Source: Gemmatimonadota bacterium | GTDB taxonomy: Bacteria; Gemmatimonadota; Gemmatimonadetes; Gemmatimonadales; GWC2-71-9 | Assembly: GCA_024640185.1 (NCBI GenBank) | Contig: JAHEFN010000025.1 | Location: forward strand, 1-14,366 | DNA length: 14,366 bases | Direction of reading: 5' to 3' | Part shown: positions 7,170 through 14,366 of the stretch, in pieces | Position numbering within the stretch: the stretch's first letter is position 1 | How the letters are laid out: each line of letters starts with the position of its first letter | The notes under the pieces: generated by a model | What the model saw: the letters and a program-made list of their open reading frames with translations, nothing else | Databases searched by the model: none | Told to the model about the DNA's origin: nothing | Made by a program: the position numbers and the translations under genes

Positions 7170-7272
7170 CGTCCCCCCTCTCAAAGCCGGCATCGCCGGG
7201 ACCCCACGAAAGGTGACCCGACCCCACCAGTGAGTGGTCTCCTGAAGCAGGTCCCTGAACCGAGGCATCATC
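7170..7272. promoter_or_regulatory. Divergent regulatory region between esterase and AraC genes
   Basis: This 103-bp gap must carry promoters for both divergent genes. ACCAGTGAGTGGT near its middle is an imperfect 13-bp dyad matching at five of six pairs, a possible binding site. No convincing -35/-10 pair can be named by eye. Confidence 0.35.
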
Positions 7273-8127
7273 ATGTCACTGACGGATCGTATCATCTTCT
7301 CCACGCCCGCGTTGAAGGTTGGCGTCTTTCGCTGCACCGCCGATGATGCCCGTTTCCGGGATAGCGGTGCCATCGAGAACCACATCGTCGTCTTTCCCCG
7401 CACCGGTGTCTGGATCTGCCACGAGGGGTCGCGACCGTTCGTCGCCGATCCCCACGTTGCCACCGTCTACAACCGCGGCCAGCGGTACACCCGTACGCCC
7501 CTGGGTCACGACGGTGACCGAAGCGATTGGTTCTCCGTCAACCCGGACCTCGCCCTCGCCATCGCACAGGATGTCGGTGGCTGCGTCACGGATGACCCCG
7601 ATCGCCCGTTCCAGGCCGAGTACCTGCCGGTCTCTCCCGGACTCTACGCCATGCAGCGACGGGTCGTCCAGTTGATTGAATCCGGCGCGGATCCCCTGCA
7701 GGTCGAGGAACTGGCGCTCGCCGTCGTCTCGGCCGCGATCCGCGGGCCGCAGGGGAGAGCCCAGATGGCTCCGAACGGGACTCCGGCATCGGCTTCCCAT
7801 CACGACCTGGCCATGCGGTGTCGTGCCGAACTCGCACGACAGTTGTTCGAGCCACTCGACCTCACGACCCTGGCCACCCGGCTTGAGGTGTCGCCCTGGC
7901 ACCTCTGTCGGGTGTTCAAGGAACAGACCGGCACCACGATCCATGCCTACCGACGTGACCTTCGCCTGCGTGCCGCCCTCGAGCGACTGGACCCGTCGAC
8001 CGGCGGGATCTCGCGACTGGCGCACCAGTGCGGCTTCTCGAGTCACAGCCACTTCACCGCGGCGTTCCGGCGGCTGTTCGGCTTCACCCCGTCGGCGGGA
8101 TGGGCCCCAGTTGGGATCCGCCACTAG
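7273..8127 (+). CDS. AraC-family transcriptional regulator
   Basis: A 284-residue regulator. The C-terminal hundred or so residues carry two helix-turn-helix motifs. The first is around LDLTTLATRLEVSPWHLCRV with FKEQTG; the second is around ISRLAHQCGFSSHSHFTAAF followed by RRLFGFTPSAGW, the AraC/XylS signature. The N-terminal part (about 1-165) has a cupin-like pattern (HIVVFPRTGVWICHEG and following strands) of the ligand-sensing type, but no effector can be predicted. The ATG at 7273 has GAGG about 8 bases upstream, and the spacing fits. It is divergent from the lipoprotein esterase, so control of that gene and of itself is the natural hypothesis. Length and domain order are typical for the family. 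Confidence 0.92.
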   Translation: MSLTDRIIFSTPALKVGVFRCTADDARFRDSGAIENHIVVFPRTGVWICHEGSRPFVADPHVATVYNRGQRYTRTPLGHDGDRSDWFSVNPDLALAIAQDVGGCVTDDPDRPFQAEYLPVSPGLYAMQRRVVQLIESGADPLQVEELALAVVSAAIRGPQGRAQMAPNGTPASASHHDLAMRCRAELARQLFEPLDLTTLATRLEVSPWHLCRVFKEQTGTTIHAYRRDLRLRAALERLDPSTGGISRLAHQCGFSSHSHFTAAFRRLFGFTPSAGWAPVGIRH

Positions 8128-8385
8128 ACGATGGGCCCGGCGGGCAGGCTGAGGCGAGGGAATCCTCGGCTGGGCGGCACGAAGGTGAAGCATCATGTCA
8201 CAAGGTGGTGACGGTCAGGGCCACCCAGCTATCACGGAATTGCTCGTGCGATTCCCGGTGAGGGCCGCTGCCGACTCCGGCCCCGTTCCACCAACCACGC
8301 CACGAAGGCCCCCCTCTCCCTCTCCGCACCATTTGGTTTCGGTGTATATTCGGTTTTGAGGGACCTCACCCCAGGATCCGTGCCC
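8128..8385. other. Intergenic region upstream of the Y-family polymerase gene
   Basis: About 258 bases without a supported gene. Most is G+C-rich with no clear hairpin. The last part, 8331-8358, is a short A+T-rich island holding TTCGGT repeats and a TATATT box. Frames crossing this region on either strand look like shadows. Confidence 0.6.
8331..8358 (+). promoter_or_regulatory. A+T-rich promoter-like island with TTCGGT direct repeats
   Basis: TTCGGT occurs at 8338-8343 and again at 8349-8354, exactly 11 bp apart (one helical turn), with a related TTTGGT at 8332-8337. A -10-like TATATT is at 8345-8350, between the repeats. No matching -35 is visible at 17 bp. The arrangement could be a regulator site, possibly LexA or another damage-response factor, because the next gene is a Y-family homologue. 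That assignment is inference. Confidence 0.4.
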
Positions 8386-9714
8386 GTGAAATCCGTCCTC
8401 TTCATCGACCCGCCGGCCTTCTGCACCACGGTGCTGGCGATGGTCGATCCGTCACTCCGCCACCGGCCGGTGGCCGTGGCCCCGCCCGGCGCCGACCGGG
8501 CGGTGCTGCTGGCGCTGTCGGTCGAGGCGCGGCGAGCTGGGCTCGAACGGGGGACCCCGGTGGCACTGGCCCGACGGATCTGCCCTGACCTGATCGTCTG
8601 TCCCCCTGATCCCCGCCGGTGGGCCCGAGCCCACCGGGCCGTCCATGAAATCCTCGCCCGGGTTGCCCCGGTGATCGAGCCACGCGGCTGGGGCCATGCC
8701 TACCTCGATATCACCGGTACCGAGCGGCTCTTCGGGTCGGCCGTCGAGGTGGCCCGCCGGCTCGAACGTGAACTCCGCGACCAGCTCGGGCTGCCCATCG
8801 CCGTCGGCATCGCCATCAACAAGTTGGTGAGCGAGGCGGCCGCCACGGTGGTCAAGCGCGAAGCCGGTGCCGACATCTGGCCGGTGGCCGCTGGCCATGA
8901 GGCGGCGTTCCTGGCGCCCGAACCGGTCATCCTCCTTCCGGATCTTCCCGATCGGGTGCGCGAGCGACTCGACGACTATCACCTCGAACAGATCGGCGAG
9001 GTCGCCGCGCTCGGCGAGCTGCCGCTGCAGGTGGCCTTCGGTCGCACCGGTCGCACCCTGCACCGCCACGCCCACGGGATCGACCTCCGCCCGGTGCTGC
9101 CACCGGAGGTGAGGGCCGAGTGCCGGACGGAACACCAGCTGGCGAGCGACACCAATGACCGCCATGAATTGCGGCGCCTGCTGCGGGCGATGAGCGAGCG
9201 GCTCGGACGACGACTTCGCGAGCGCGGCTACGCGGCGGGTCGGCTGTTGCTCACCATCCGCCACGCCGACGACACCACCGGTCAACGCGCCGTGCGGCTC
9301 GGTGCCTGCACCCTCGATGTGGAGCTCTGGCGGGCCGCCTGCCGGGGGCTCGACCAGCTGCTTGTGCGGCGCATCGCGGTACGAAGCCTGGTATTGGTGG
9401 CCGATGACCTTCGCCACGGTCATGGCCAATTCGAGTTGTGGGATGACCCGGTGGCGCTGTCACAGCCGGAGGCGGCGGCGCTGCAGAAGGCGGTCGATGG
9501 GGTGCGGAGGGTGTTGCGAGGAGACCCCGAGGACTCATCGAGTAGCCCTCGCCTGCCGTCTATCCCTGCTCGTCCATCGCCAGCACCACCTTCCCGAAGG
9601 TCGTGTTCGACGCCAGCACATCATACGCTCGGGCGGCATCGGCCATCGGCAGGACCCGGTCGACAACCGGCCGCAGCAACCCGCGCTCGAAATGCGGCAG
9701 GATCTCCTCCGTGA
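8386..9714 (+). CDS. Y-family DNA polymerase homologue, catalytically degenerate (ImuB-like)
   Basis: A 442-residue protein with the DinB/UmuC layout. It has a palm start FIDPPAFC (Asp8 kept), fingers SVEARRAGLERGTP (45-58), palm motif GHAYLDIT (103-110), GIAINK (141-146), a helix-hairpin-helix around 185-232 ending HAHGID, and a little finger to about 345. The numbering happens to match E. coli Pol IV, showing Gly103 and His104 where Pol IV has the catalytic Asp103 and Glu104, Pro at 10 and Cys at the steric-gate position 13. This is the pattern of ImuB, which acts as a clamp-loaded adaptor in translesion synthesis rather than a polymerase. QFELW (348-352) resembles a beta-clamp-binding motif. 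I prefer GTG 8386 (AGGA 9 bases upstream); GTG 8380 and TTG 8356 are possible. No imuA or dnaE2 adjoins it. The last 51 residues lie antisense to the next gene and look non-native. Confidence 0.85.
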   Translation: MKSVLFIDPPAFCTTVLAMVDPSLRHRPVAVAPPGADRAVLLALSVEARRAGLERGTPVALARRICPDLIVCPPDPRRWARAHRAVHEILARVAPVIEPRGWGHAYLDITGTERLFGSAVEVARRLERELRDQLGLPIAVGIAINKLVSEAAATVVKREAGADIWPVAAGHEAAFLAPEPVILLPDLPDRVRERLDDYHLEQIGEVAALGELPLQVAFGRTGRTLHRHAHGIDLRPVLPPEVRAECRTEHQLASDTNDRHELRRLLRAMSERLGRRLRERGYAAGRLLLTIRHADDTTGQRAVRLGACTLDVELWRAACRGLDQLLVRRIAVRSLVLVADDLRHGHGQFELWDDPVALSQPEAAALQKAVDGVRRVLRGDPEDSSSSPRLPSIPARPSPAPPSRRSCSTPAHHTLGRHRPSAGPGRQPAAATRARNAAGSPP

Positions 9715-10522
9715 AGCGCGCCACCAGCAGGGCCCGTTCGGTGAGGGGGCGGCTGCGCATCGCGGTGCCGATGATCCCGAGCCGGTTGCGGAGCATCAGC
9801 CCCATGTCGAAGTGCTCGGCGATCCGACCGGTGAGCAGGCCAAGGATCACCAGCCGGCCGTGGCGTGCCAGCAGGTTGAGGTTGGCGTCGAGCACCCCTG
9901 CACCCAAGGTGTCGATGATCACATTGACCGGCGCGCCAACCTGTGTCGGCCAATCATCATCGGTCGTGAGCACGCCGTGGCTCATCCCCAACTCGCGGCA
10001 TCGTTCCAGCTTGTCAGGGGTGCGAGAAGTGCCGATGATGGTGAGGTCGAGGACTCGCGCGAGCTGCACCGCTGCAGTGCCGACCCCGCTCCCCACGGCA
10101 TGGAACAACACCCGGTCGCTGACCGCCGCACGCCCCTGCCGTACCATCGCATCCCACGCGGTGAAGAACGCCTCGGGGATCGCGGCGGCATCGGTGTAGG
10201 CCATCCCCTCGGGGATGGCCAAGGCCTCGGTCTGGTCGATCACCAGCAGCTCGGACATCGCGCCGCCGCCCACCAGTCCCATCACCCGTTCGCCGGGGGC
10301 GAAGTACGTCACCCGCGGGCCGACCGCCTCCACCTCGCCGGCATACTCGAGTCCCGGAACGTCGGCCGGCCAGCCGGGGGGCGCCGGATACTTCCCCGCT
10401 CGCTGCACCAGGTCGGCACGATTGAGACCGGCGGCGTGGACCCGCACCAACAACTGACCCTCGCCGGGAACGGGATCGGGGCGGTCTTCGAACCGGAGCT
10501 CGGGGAGGGTCAGCGCGCGCAT
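9560..10522 (-). CDS. NAD(P)H quinone oxidoreductase, PIG3/QOR-type MDR
   Basis: A 320-residue medium-chain reductase of the zinc-free quinone oxidoreductase branch, closest in pattern to PIG3 (TP53I3). It should use NADPH to reduce quinones or other electrophiles in the cytoplasm. Visible signatures are LNRADLVQRAGKYPAPPG (33-50) with PGLEYAGEVEAVG, the nucleotide-binding AVGSGVGTAAVQLA (142-155) at the start of the Rossmann fold, and the closing FGKVVLAMDE. No structural zinc cysteines are seen. The ATG is at 10522, nine bases after the stop of the NTF2-like lipoprotein gene, so the two are probably co-transcribed. Its 3' end overlaps the antisense tail of the Y-family gene by 155 bp. Substrate is unknown. 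Confidence 0.92.
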   Translation of the reverse strand: MRALTLPELRFEDRPDPVPGEGQLLVRVHAAGLNRADLVQRAGKYPAPPGWPADVPGLEYAGEVEAVGPRVTYFAPGERVMGLVGGGAMSELLVIDQTEALAIPEGMAYTDAAAIPEAFFTAWDAMVRQGRAAVSDRVLFHAVGSGVGTAAVQLARVLDLTIIGTSRTPDKLERCRELGMSHGVLTTDDDWPTQVGAPVNVIIDTLGAGVLDANLNLLARHGRLVILGLLTGRIAEHFDMGLMLRNRLGIIGTAMRSRPLTERALLVARFTEEILPHFERGLLRPVVDRVLPMADAARAYDVLASNTTFGKVVLAMDEQG

Positions 10523-10531
10523 GGTCCGCTG

Positions 10532-11029
10532 CTACTCGACGCCCTCGAGCGCCCGGATCTGCTCGACGAACCCAACCGCCAGGTCATTGGGCATCGGGAT
10601 GGTCAGGTGGTACTGGGCGATCTTCCAGCCGGCATCACCCTTGACCAGCACCCCGGTGCCGCGGGTGCTGCCGTACCGAGCGTTCTCGAGCACCTCGTCG
10701 AACCAGGCAACGTTGCCGTCGGGTGCGACGAAGATGTGTCGTTCGGTCTTCACATAGGTCCACCCGCTCGACCCGGCAGCGTAGCCGCGGAACTCGTCGA
10801 CACTCCACCGCTCGGTGAGATCGGTTCCGAAGAACACCGCGTCGGGGGTGAAGAGGGCGAAGTACGGCTCCCAGTTCCCCTCCGAGGCGAGCTGGTGGAA
10901 CGCCGAGAGCACGCTGTCGGCGGTGGCAGACTCGGCAGCGAGGTCGGGGGCGGGAGCGGGAGCGGACGTGGCGCCGGGGGCGCACGCCGTAGCCAGCAAC
11001 AGGACGGCAAGGGATCGGGTGATCAGCAT
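10532..11029 (-). CDS. NTF2-like (SnoaL/DUF4440-type) lipoprotein
   Basis: A 165-residue predicted lipoprotein: signal peptide with Ala-Thr-Ala-Cys at 13-16, an Ala/Pro linker, then an NTF2-fold domain from about residue 35. Characteristic segments are VLSAFHQLASEGNWEPYFAL with FTPDAVFFGTDLTERWS, and the closing strands GTGVLVKGDAGWKIAQYHLT. These match the SnoaL-like/DUF4440 pattern of ligand-binding or enzyme-like cone-shaped barrels; no catalytic role is assigned. I chose the ATG at 11027-11029, which has a strong GGAGGAGAGAG site directly upstream and leads into the signal peptide. The frame open to 11320 is only an extension. The quinone oxidoreductase follows after nine bases. A second NTF2-like lipoprotein lies just upstream on the same strand. 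Confidence 0.88.
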   Translation of the reverse strand: MLITRSLAVLLLATACAPGATSAPAPAPDLAAESATADSVLSAFHQLASEGNWEPYFALFTPDAVFFGTDLTERWSVDEFRGYAAGSSGWTYVKTERHIFVAPDGNVAWFDEVLENARYGSTRGTGVLVKGDAGWKIAQYHLTIPMPNDLAVGFVEQIRALEGVE

Positions 11030-11168
11030 CTCTCTCCTCCGGGAAGGGGTGCAACTCCAATGATACGACCTCGGCAGACTCGCCGCTGCCGTCCACGGCC
11101 AGGTTGGGGTCGGGTCCTGGCTTGCGGTGCACTCGCCCCGGGCGCTGCATCCGCGTCCCCTGCCACGG

Positions 11169-11699
11169 TCACGGTGCAGGCCGGATCGCTGAGGGGTCCT
11201 CGGGCCGCAGCTCGGCACAGGCATCGGGTTCGACCGTCCACATCGAGTTGGAGATTCGCCACACCCCGTCGGTCTTGATGAAATCGAACACATCGATCCC
11301 ACAATGACTCGTCTCCCCATCGATCCAGAACTCGTACGGCGTCCACACGACCGCGATGCTGCCGCGGATCATGACCGTCGGCGACCAATACCGCTCGCGG
11401 TACACCCGCTCGCCCACCCGGGCGGAATCGACCCGATAGGCGTTGGGAGCGGCCACGATGTCCATTTCGCCGTTCTCCAGTGCACGCGCCCTGTAGGTCA
11501 TCCCCTCGGCGGTCTGCAGCGCCGCCATCCCCTGGAGATCATTCGCGGAGATCGCAAGCATCATCTGGTCCATTGTCGCGAGCACGGCGGCCTCGTCCTC
11601 CGACTGCGGCACAGCCGGCGCGGCTGACTCCGGCACGGCGGCAGCATCGCAGGCGGCCAGCAGGACGAGGAGGGCAATCCACCGGATGGTGCACTTCAT
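11169..11699 (-). CDS. Second NTF2-like lipoprotein
   Basis: A 176-residue predicted lipoprotein with a textbook lipobox, Leu-Ala-Ala-Cys at 14-17, then an acidic linker and an NTF2-like domain. EAAVLATMDQMMLAISANDL starts the fold; VVWTPYEFWIDGETSHCGID and FDFIKTDGVWRISNSMWTVE are its terminal strands, as in DUF4440/SnoaL-type proteins. A Cys at 133 and another at 161 might form a disulfide; that is speculative. The ATG at 11697-11699 has AGGAG about six bases upstream. It shares strand, architecture and probable fold with the lipoprotein at 10532-11029 (139 bp apart), but identity between the two is low by eye, so they are distant relatives or convergent. It could be the first gene of a unit running to the quinone oxidoreductase. 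No function is known to me. Confidence 0.85.
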   Translation of the reverse strand: MKCTIRWIALLVLLAACDAAAVPESAAPAVPQSEDEAAVLATMDQMMLAISANDLQGMAALQTAEGMTYRARALENGEMDIVAAPNAYRVDSARVGERVYRERYWSPTVMIRGSIAVVWTPYEFWIDGETSHCGIDVFDFIKTDGVWRISNSMWTVEPDACAELRPEDPSAIRPAP

Positions 11700-11787
11700 T
11701 TCAGTCTCCTGGAGATTCGTCGAGGTTCTCGGTCCATGCCACTGTTCCCACACACAACCATCTCCCATCCCGCGTGACGACTGGCCA

Positions 11788-13317
11788 TCACCCGCGCGGG
11801 CCCTCGCGCACCGACCGCACCTCCCCGTCGGGTGCCGAGGCCTCGCCGGCGCCAGCCACCTCGCGCAACGCGGCATCCGCGATCCCCCGCAGCATCCCGC
11901 CGAACACCAGGTGGTGCAACGGGAAGAGCGCATACCAGTAGGCTCTCCCCAGCAACCCGACCGGGTCAAAGGTCGCCGTCTGTCGGATGATGGTGGACGG
12001 GCCGTCACCGGTCACCTCGAACTCCAACCAGGCCCGTCCCGGCAACTTCATCTCGGCCACGAGCCGCAGCAGGTTCTCCTCGAGCCGCTCCACTCGCCAG
12101 AAGTCGACCGTGTCGCCGATGGTGAGGCTCGTGGCAGAACGCCGCCCACGCCTCATGCCGATCCCTCCGACAAGCAGGTCGAGATAGCCCCGCAATCGCC
12201 AGAGCCCGTTCCACGCATACCAGCCCGTCTTGCCACCAATGCGCAGGATCGGCGCGAAGGCGGCGGCCGGTGTGGTCTCGACCCTGACGGTTCGCGAGTC
12301 CACCAATCTTGGGCCGAACTGCACCCCTCCCCACGTCGGTGATGCACCTGACGATGACAGGGCATCGGACCAGCGTGTCACCGCAAACGCGTGCTCCTCG
12401 GTCCGGATGGCGCTTCGGATCGCCTCCTCGATCCCCATCGGACGGACGGGGAAGGTCTCCAGTGCCGCCGTGTCCCTCACCACGGTACTGTGGACGATGC
12501 TCTCGATGAGCTTGCGACCGATGCGGGCATAGAGTGGCGTGATGAGGCCAAGCCAGAGACTTGAGACGTACGGAGTGAGGACCGGCACGGCGATCATCCG
12601 CAGGCGCATCCCGCGCTGTGTGGCATACGCCCGCATGATGTCGGCATAGGACACCACATCGGCGCCACCGATCTCATAGACGTGTGACTCGGAGGCCGGC
12701 AGATCAAGCGCCGCGACCAGGTACTCCAGCACGTCGTCGATGGCGATCGGTTGTGCCGGCACCTGGACCCACTTGGGCGTGATCATGATCGGGAGCCGTT
12801 CCACCAGCGCCCGGATCATCTCGAAGGAGAGGCTGCCCGAACCGATGATGATCGACGCGCGAAACTCGAGCACCGGCACACCCGACTCACGCAGGACCTC
12901 ACCGACCTCGTGGCGGCTGCGGAGATGTGCCGACAGCGCCTCGTCGGTGTCCCCCAACCCTCCCAGATAGATGATGCGGCGCACCCCTGCCGCCTTCGCC
13001 GCCTCGCCAAAGTTTTGCGCCGCCTGCCGGTCCGCCTGCTCGAACGAGCCATCCGATCCCATCGAGTGGATCAGATAGTAGGCCGTGTCGACGTCGCACA
13101 ACGCCGCATCGAGGCTCGACCGGTCGAGGACGTCGCCGGCCACGACTTCGGTGGAAGGCCCAACCTTCGCCCGGAGCTCGGCTGGGCGCCTGGCAAGGCA
13201 GCGCACGCACCATCCCCGCTCTTCGAGCGAGGTGAGGAGCCGTCCGCCGATGTACCCACTCGCCCCGGTGAGCAGGATGCGGGGCATTGGCGTGGAGGTG
13301 TCGGTGCTTGTGGTCAT
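11788..13317 (-). CDS. SDR-family NAD(P)-binding protein fused to DUF2867
   Basis: A 509-residue two-domain protein. Residues 12-300 form an atypical extended SDR/NmrA-like Rossmann fold with the dinucleotide motif TGASGYIGGRL (17-27), VVAGDVLD, an AYYLIHSMG segment and IYLGGLGD. There is no clear YxxxK pair, common in this subgroup. Residues about 345-490 resemble DUF2867: WYAWNGLWRLRGYLDLLVGG, GDTVDFWRVE, RLVAEMKLPGRAWLEFEV and YWYALFPLHHLVF, including a possible hydrophobic or lipid-binding stretch. This SDR-DUF2867 fusion is a known bacterial arrangement with poorly defined function; redox or lipid/quinone-related roles have been suggested by annotation only. ATG 13317 is used; ATG 13287 (residue 11) starts just before the Rossmann motif and is a credible alternative. 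Upstream is another SDR on the same strand. Confidence 0.88.
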   Translation of the reverse strand: MTTSTDTSTPMPRILLTGASGYIGGRLLTSLEERGWCVRCLARRPAELRAKVGPSTEVVAGDVLDRSSLDAALCDVDTAYYLIHSMGSDGSFEQADRQAAQNFGEAAKAAGVRRIIYLGGLGDTDEALSAHLRSRHEVGEVLRESGVPVLEFRASIIIGSGSLSFEMIRALVERLPIMITPKWVQVPAQPIAIDDVLEYLVAALDLPASESHVYEIGGADVVSYADIMRAYATQRGMRLRMIAVPVLTPYVSSLWLGLITPLYARIGRKLIESIVHSTVVRDTAALETFPVRPMGIEEAIRSAIRTEEHAFAVTRWSDALSSSGASPTWGGVQFGPRLVDSRTVRVETTPAAAFAPILRIGGKTGWYAWNGLWRLRGYLDLLVGGIGMRRGRRSATSLTIGDTVDFWRVERLEENLLRLVAEMKLPGRAWLEFEVTGDGPSTIIRQTATFDPVGLLGRAYWYALFPLHHLVFGGMLRGIADAALREVAGAGEASAPDGEVRSVREGPRG

Positions 13318-13413
13318 CTGACTTTCGATCGGGTGTGCCCGGCTGTCCCGATGCCGAACGATGGCGTGTGCTGTGGCCGATCCGATGGTGTCGGCGGAAG
13401 AACCGCCCTCACC

Positions 13414-14366
13414 TCATGCCCGGGCGATCAGCCGGTCCTCGAACTGATGGGAGACCGGCCGGCGCGGCTGCTCCCGGTACCACGCAAAGCCCTGCCGGAG
13501 CGCGTCATCAAACGGGGTCATCGTGATCCCCAGCAGACGCTGCACCTTATCGACGACTGAAGTGTATGGTGGCAGGTCGAGAAATTCCCCGAAGTAGATG
13601 GCGTCACCGACCAGCTGCCCGCCAGCTTCGGCAATCATCGCGCGCGGCACAGCGATGAATCTCGGGGTCACTCCTGCGACACGTGCCAGCGCCTCGACGA
13701 ACGACCGCTGGGTCAGCGACTCCACGTGGGCGATGTTGAATGCCTGACCTGCCGCCTCCGGAACCTCGGCCGCGCGGACGCAGGCCCGGGCGACGTCGTC
13801 AACGAAGACCCAGTGCATCGGTGTCCCGCCCCCGTCGGGAAGCACGATCGGGCGATCGTCAAGCAGCCGGTCCCAGAAGAACTGCTCGCGGTAGAACATC
13901 TGCCGCGGGCCGTGGACGAACGGCGGCCGGAAGGTGACGACGGGGAAACCTTCATCCCGATGCATCCTGAACAGGGCACGCTCCGCGGAGGCCTTGTGCT
14001 GCACATACGGATTGGGACTGTCGTCGGGGGCCAACTCCTCGTCCTCGCGGTGGTCGAGGCCCGGTGGATAGGCGGCGATGCTCGACATGAACACATACCG
14101 TTGCAGCCGGTCGCCACACGCTCGCGCCGCGGCCTCGACATGGCCGGCCGGGGTGCCCTTCTCCCAGTCGTAGGCCAGGTCGAAGACGGCATCGGCATTC
14201 TCCTGGCGCAGGACCTCCGCCACCCGGGCGAGGTCGCCCCGGTCGGCCTGGAGGTTTCGCACCCGCGGCCCGAGATCGTGCGTGGTGCGTCGGTGGAGGA
14301 CTGCCACCTCGTGGCCGCCCTCGAGCAACAGTTCGACGATCCGTCGACCCATGAATTGTGTCCCGC
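13414..14366 (-). CDS. NAD-dependent epimerase/dehydratase, extended SDR (5' partial)
   Basis: At least 317 residues of an extended short-chain dehydrogenase/reductase, probably acting on a nucleotide sugar or similar substrate. The frame continues past the right edge: just before the internal ATG at 14352 it reads Gly-Thr-Gln-Phe, so GTQFMGRR is the second half of the NAD-binding glycine motif and the true start lies a few codons outside. VFDLAYDWE, MSSIAAYPP (catalytic Ser region), the Tyr-Val-Gln-His-Lys of NPYVQHKASAE (YxxxK) and FRPPFVHGPRQMFYREQFF follow in the expected order. MHWVFVDDVARAC is the usual extended-SDR segment. The C-terminus is complete. It lies 96 bp upstream of the SDR-DUF2867 gene on the same strand; a shared transcript is possible. 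The precise substrate cannot be told. Confidence 0.9.
   Translation of the reverse strand, partial: GTQFMGRRIVELLLEGGHEVAVLHRRTTHDLGPRVRNLQADRGDLARVAEVLRQENADAVFDLAYDWEKGTPAGHVEAAARACGDRLQRYVFMSSIAAYPPGLDHREDEELAPDDSPNPYVQHKASAERALFRMHRDEGFPVVTFRPPFVHGPRQMFYREQFFWDRLLDDRPIVLPDGGGTPMHWVFVDDVARACVRAAEVPEAAGQAFNIAHVESLTQRSFVEALARVAGVTPRFIAVPRAMIAEAGGQLVGDAIYFGEFLDLPPYTSVVDKVQRLLGITMTPFDDALRQGFAWYREQPRRPVSHQFEDRLIARA

Noticed and set aside
5892..7346. Long plus-strand open frame opposite the esterase
   Set aside because: His/Arg/Pro/Gly-rich shadow of a gene with a complete catalytic triad on the other strand.
9302..11278. 658-codon plus-strand open frame
   Set aside because: It overlaps three well-supported genes, mostly antisense, and shows no recognisable domain; a GC-driven open frame.
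13318..13413. ATCGGG/CCCGAT inverted repeat (13328-13333 and 13347-13352) between the two SDR genes
   Set aside because: Six-base arms with a 13-base loop and no T tract or known operator pattern; expected by chance in this composition.
1..14366. Search for mobile elements, CRISPR arrays, retron-like or defence-system genes, tRNA and rRNA
   Set aside because: No transposase, integrase, nuclease, reverse transcriptase, repeat-spacer pattern or RNA gene could be seen; the genes look like chromosomal housekeeping and accessory functions.

Overview
This is a high-GC window (about two thirds G+C by eye). It has short intergenic gaps, many predicted lipoproteins and secreted proteins, a PadR regulator paired with a 'permease prefix' membrane protein, and NTF2-like lipoproteins. 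Together these suggest a Gemmatimonadota-type bacterium, or a related high-GC Gram-negative soil lineage. That placement is inferred from gene style only; there is no rRNA or other phylogenetic marker here. I see no phage, transposase, integron or CRISPR signal, and no tRNA or rRNA.

Layout. 1-1178 (+) is the 3' part of an M28 metallopeptidase resembling carboxypeptidase Q. It converges on a minus-strand block. The block's distal part, 3616 down to 1278, is a tight three-gene operon: a PadR regulator, a permease-prefix/DUF4153 membrane protein and a small membrane protein. A near-perfect 14-bp inverted repeat lies on the PadR promoter and abuts its ATG. Upstream on the same strand are an SBP56-like beta-propeller lipoprotein (3707-4930), a GNAT acetyltransferase (5016-5537) and a small secreted protein resembling PliI/PliG lysozyme inhibitors (5573-6028). 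Next come a fragment with an SGNH/SASA-type esterase C-terminus (6075-6272) and an intact LpqC/PHB-depolymerase-type lipoprotein esterase (6273-7169).

The esterase is divergent from an AraC-family regulator (7273-8127, +). Next on the plus strand is a Y-family DNA-polymerase homologue (8386-9714). It has lost the Asp-Glu catalytic pair, as ImuB does, but keeps a possible beta-clamp motif. It stands alone, without imuA or dnaE2 in view, and its 3' end runs 155 bp antisense into the next gene. The remainder is minus-strand: a quinone oxidoreductase (9560-10522) directly downstream of an NTF2-like lipoprotein (10532-11029), a second NTF2-like lipoprotein (11169-11699), an SDR-DUF2867 fusion (11788-13317), and a 5'-truncated extended SDR (13414-14366).

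No single pathway links the window. The clearest functional units are the PadR/prefix-DUF4153/membrane-protein operon and the divergent AraC-esterase pair. The best candidates for something less described are the catalytically degenerate stand-alone Y-family protein and the autoregulated, apparently leaderless PadR module. Every intergenic gap is under 300 bp.
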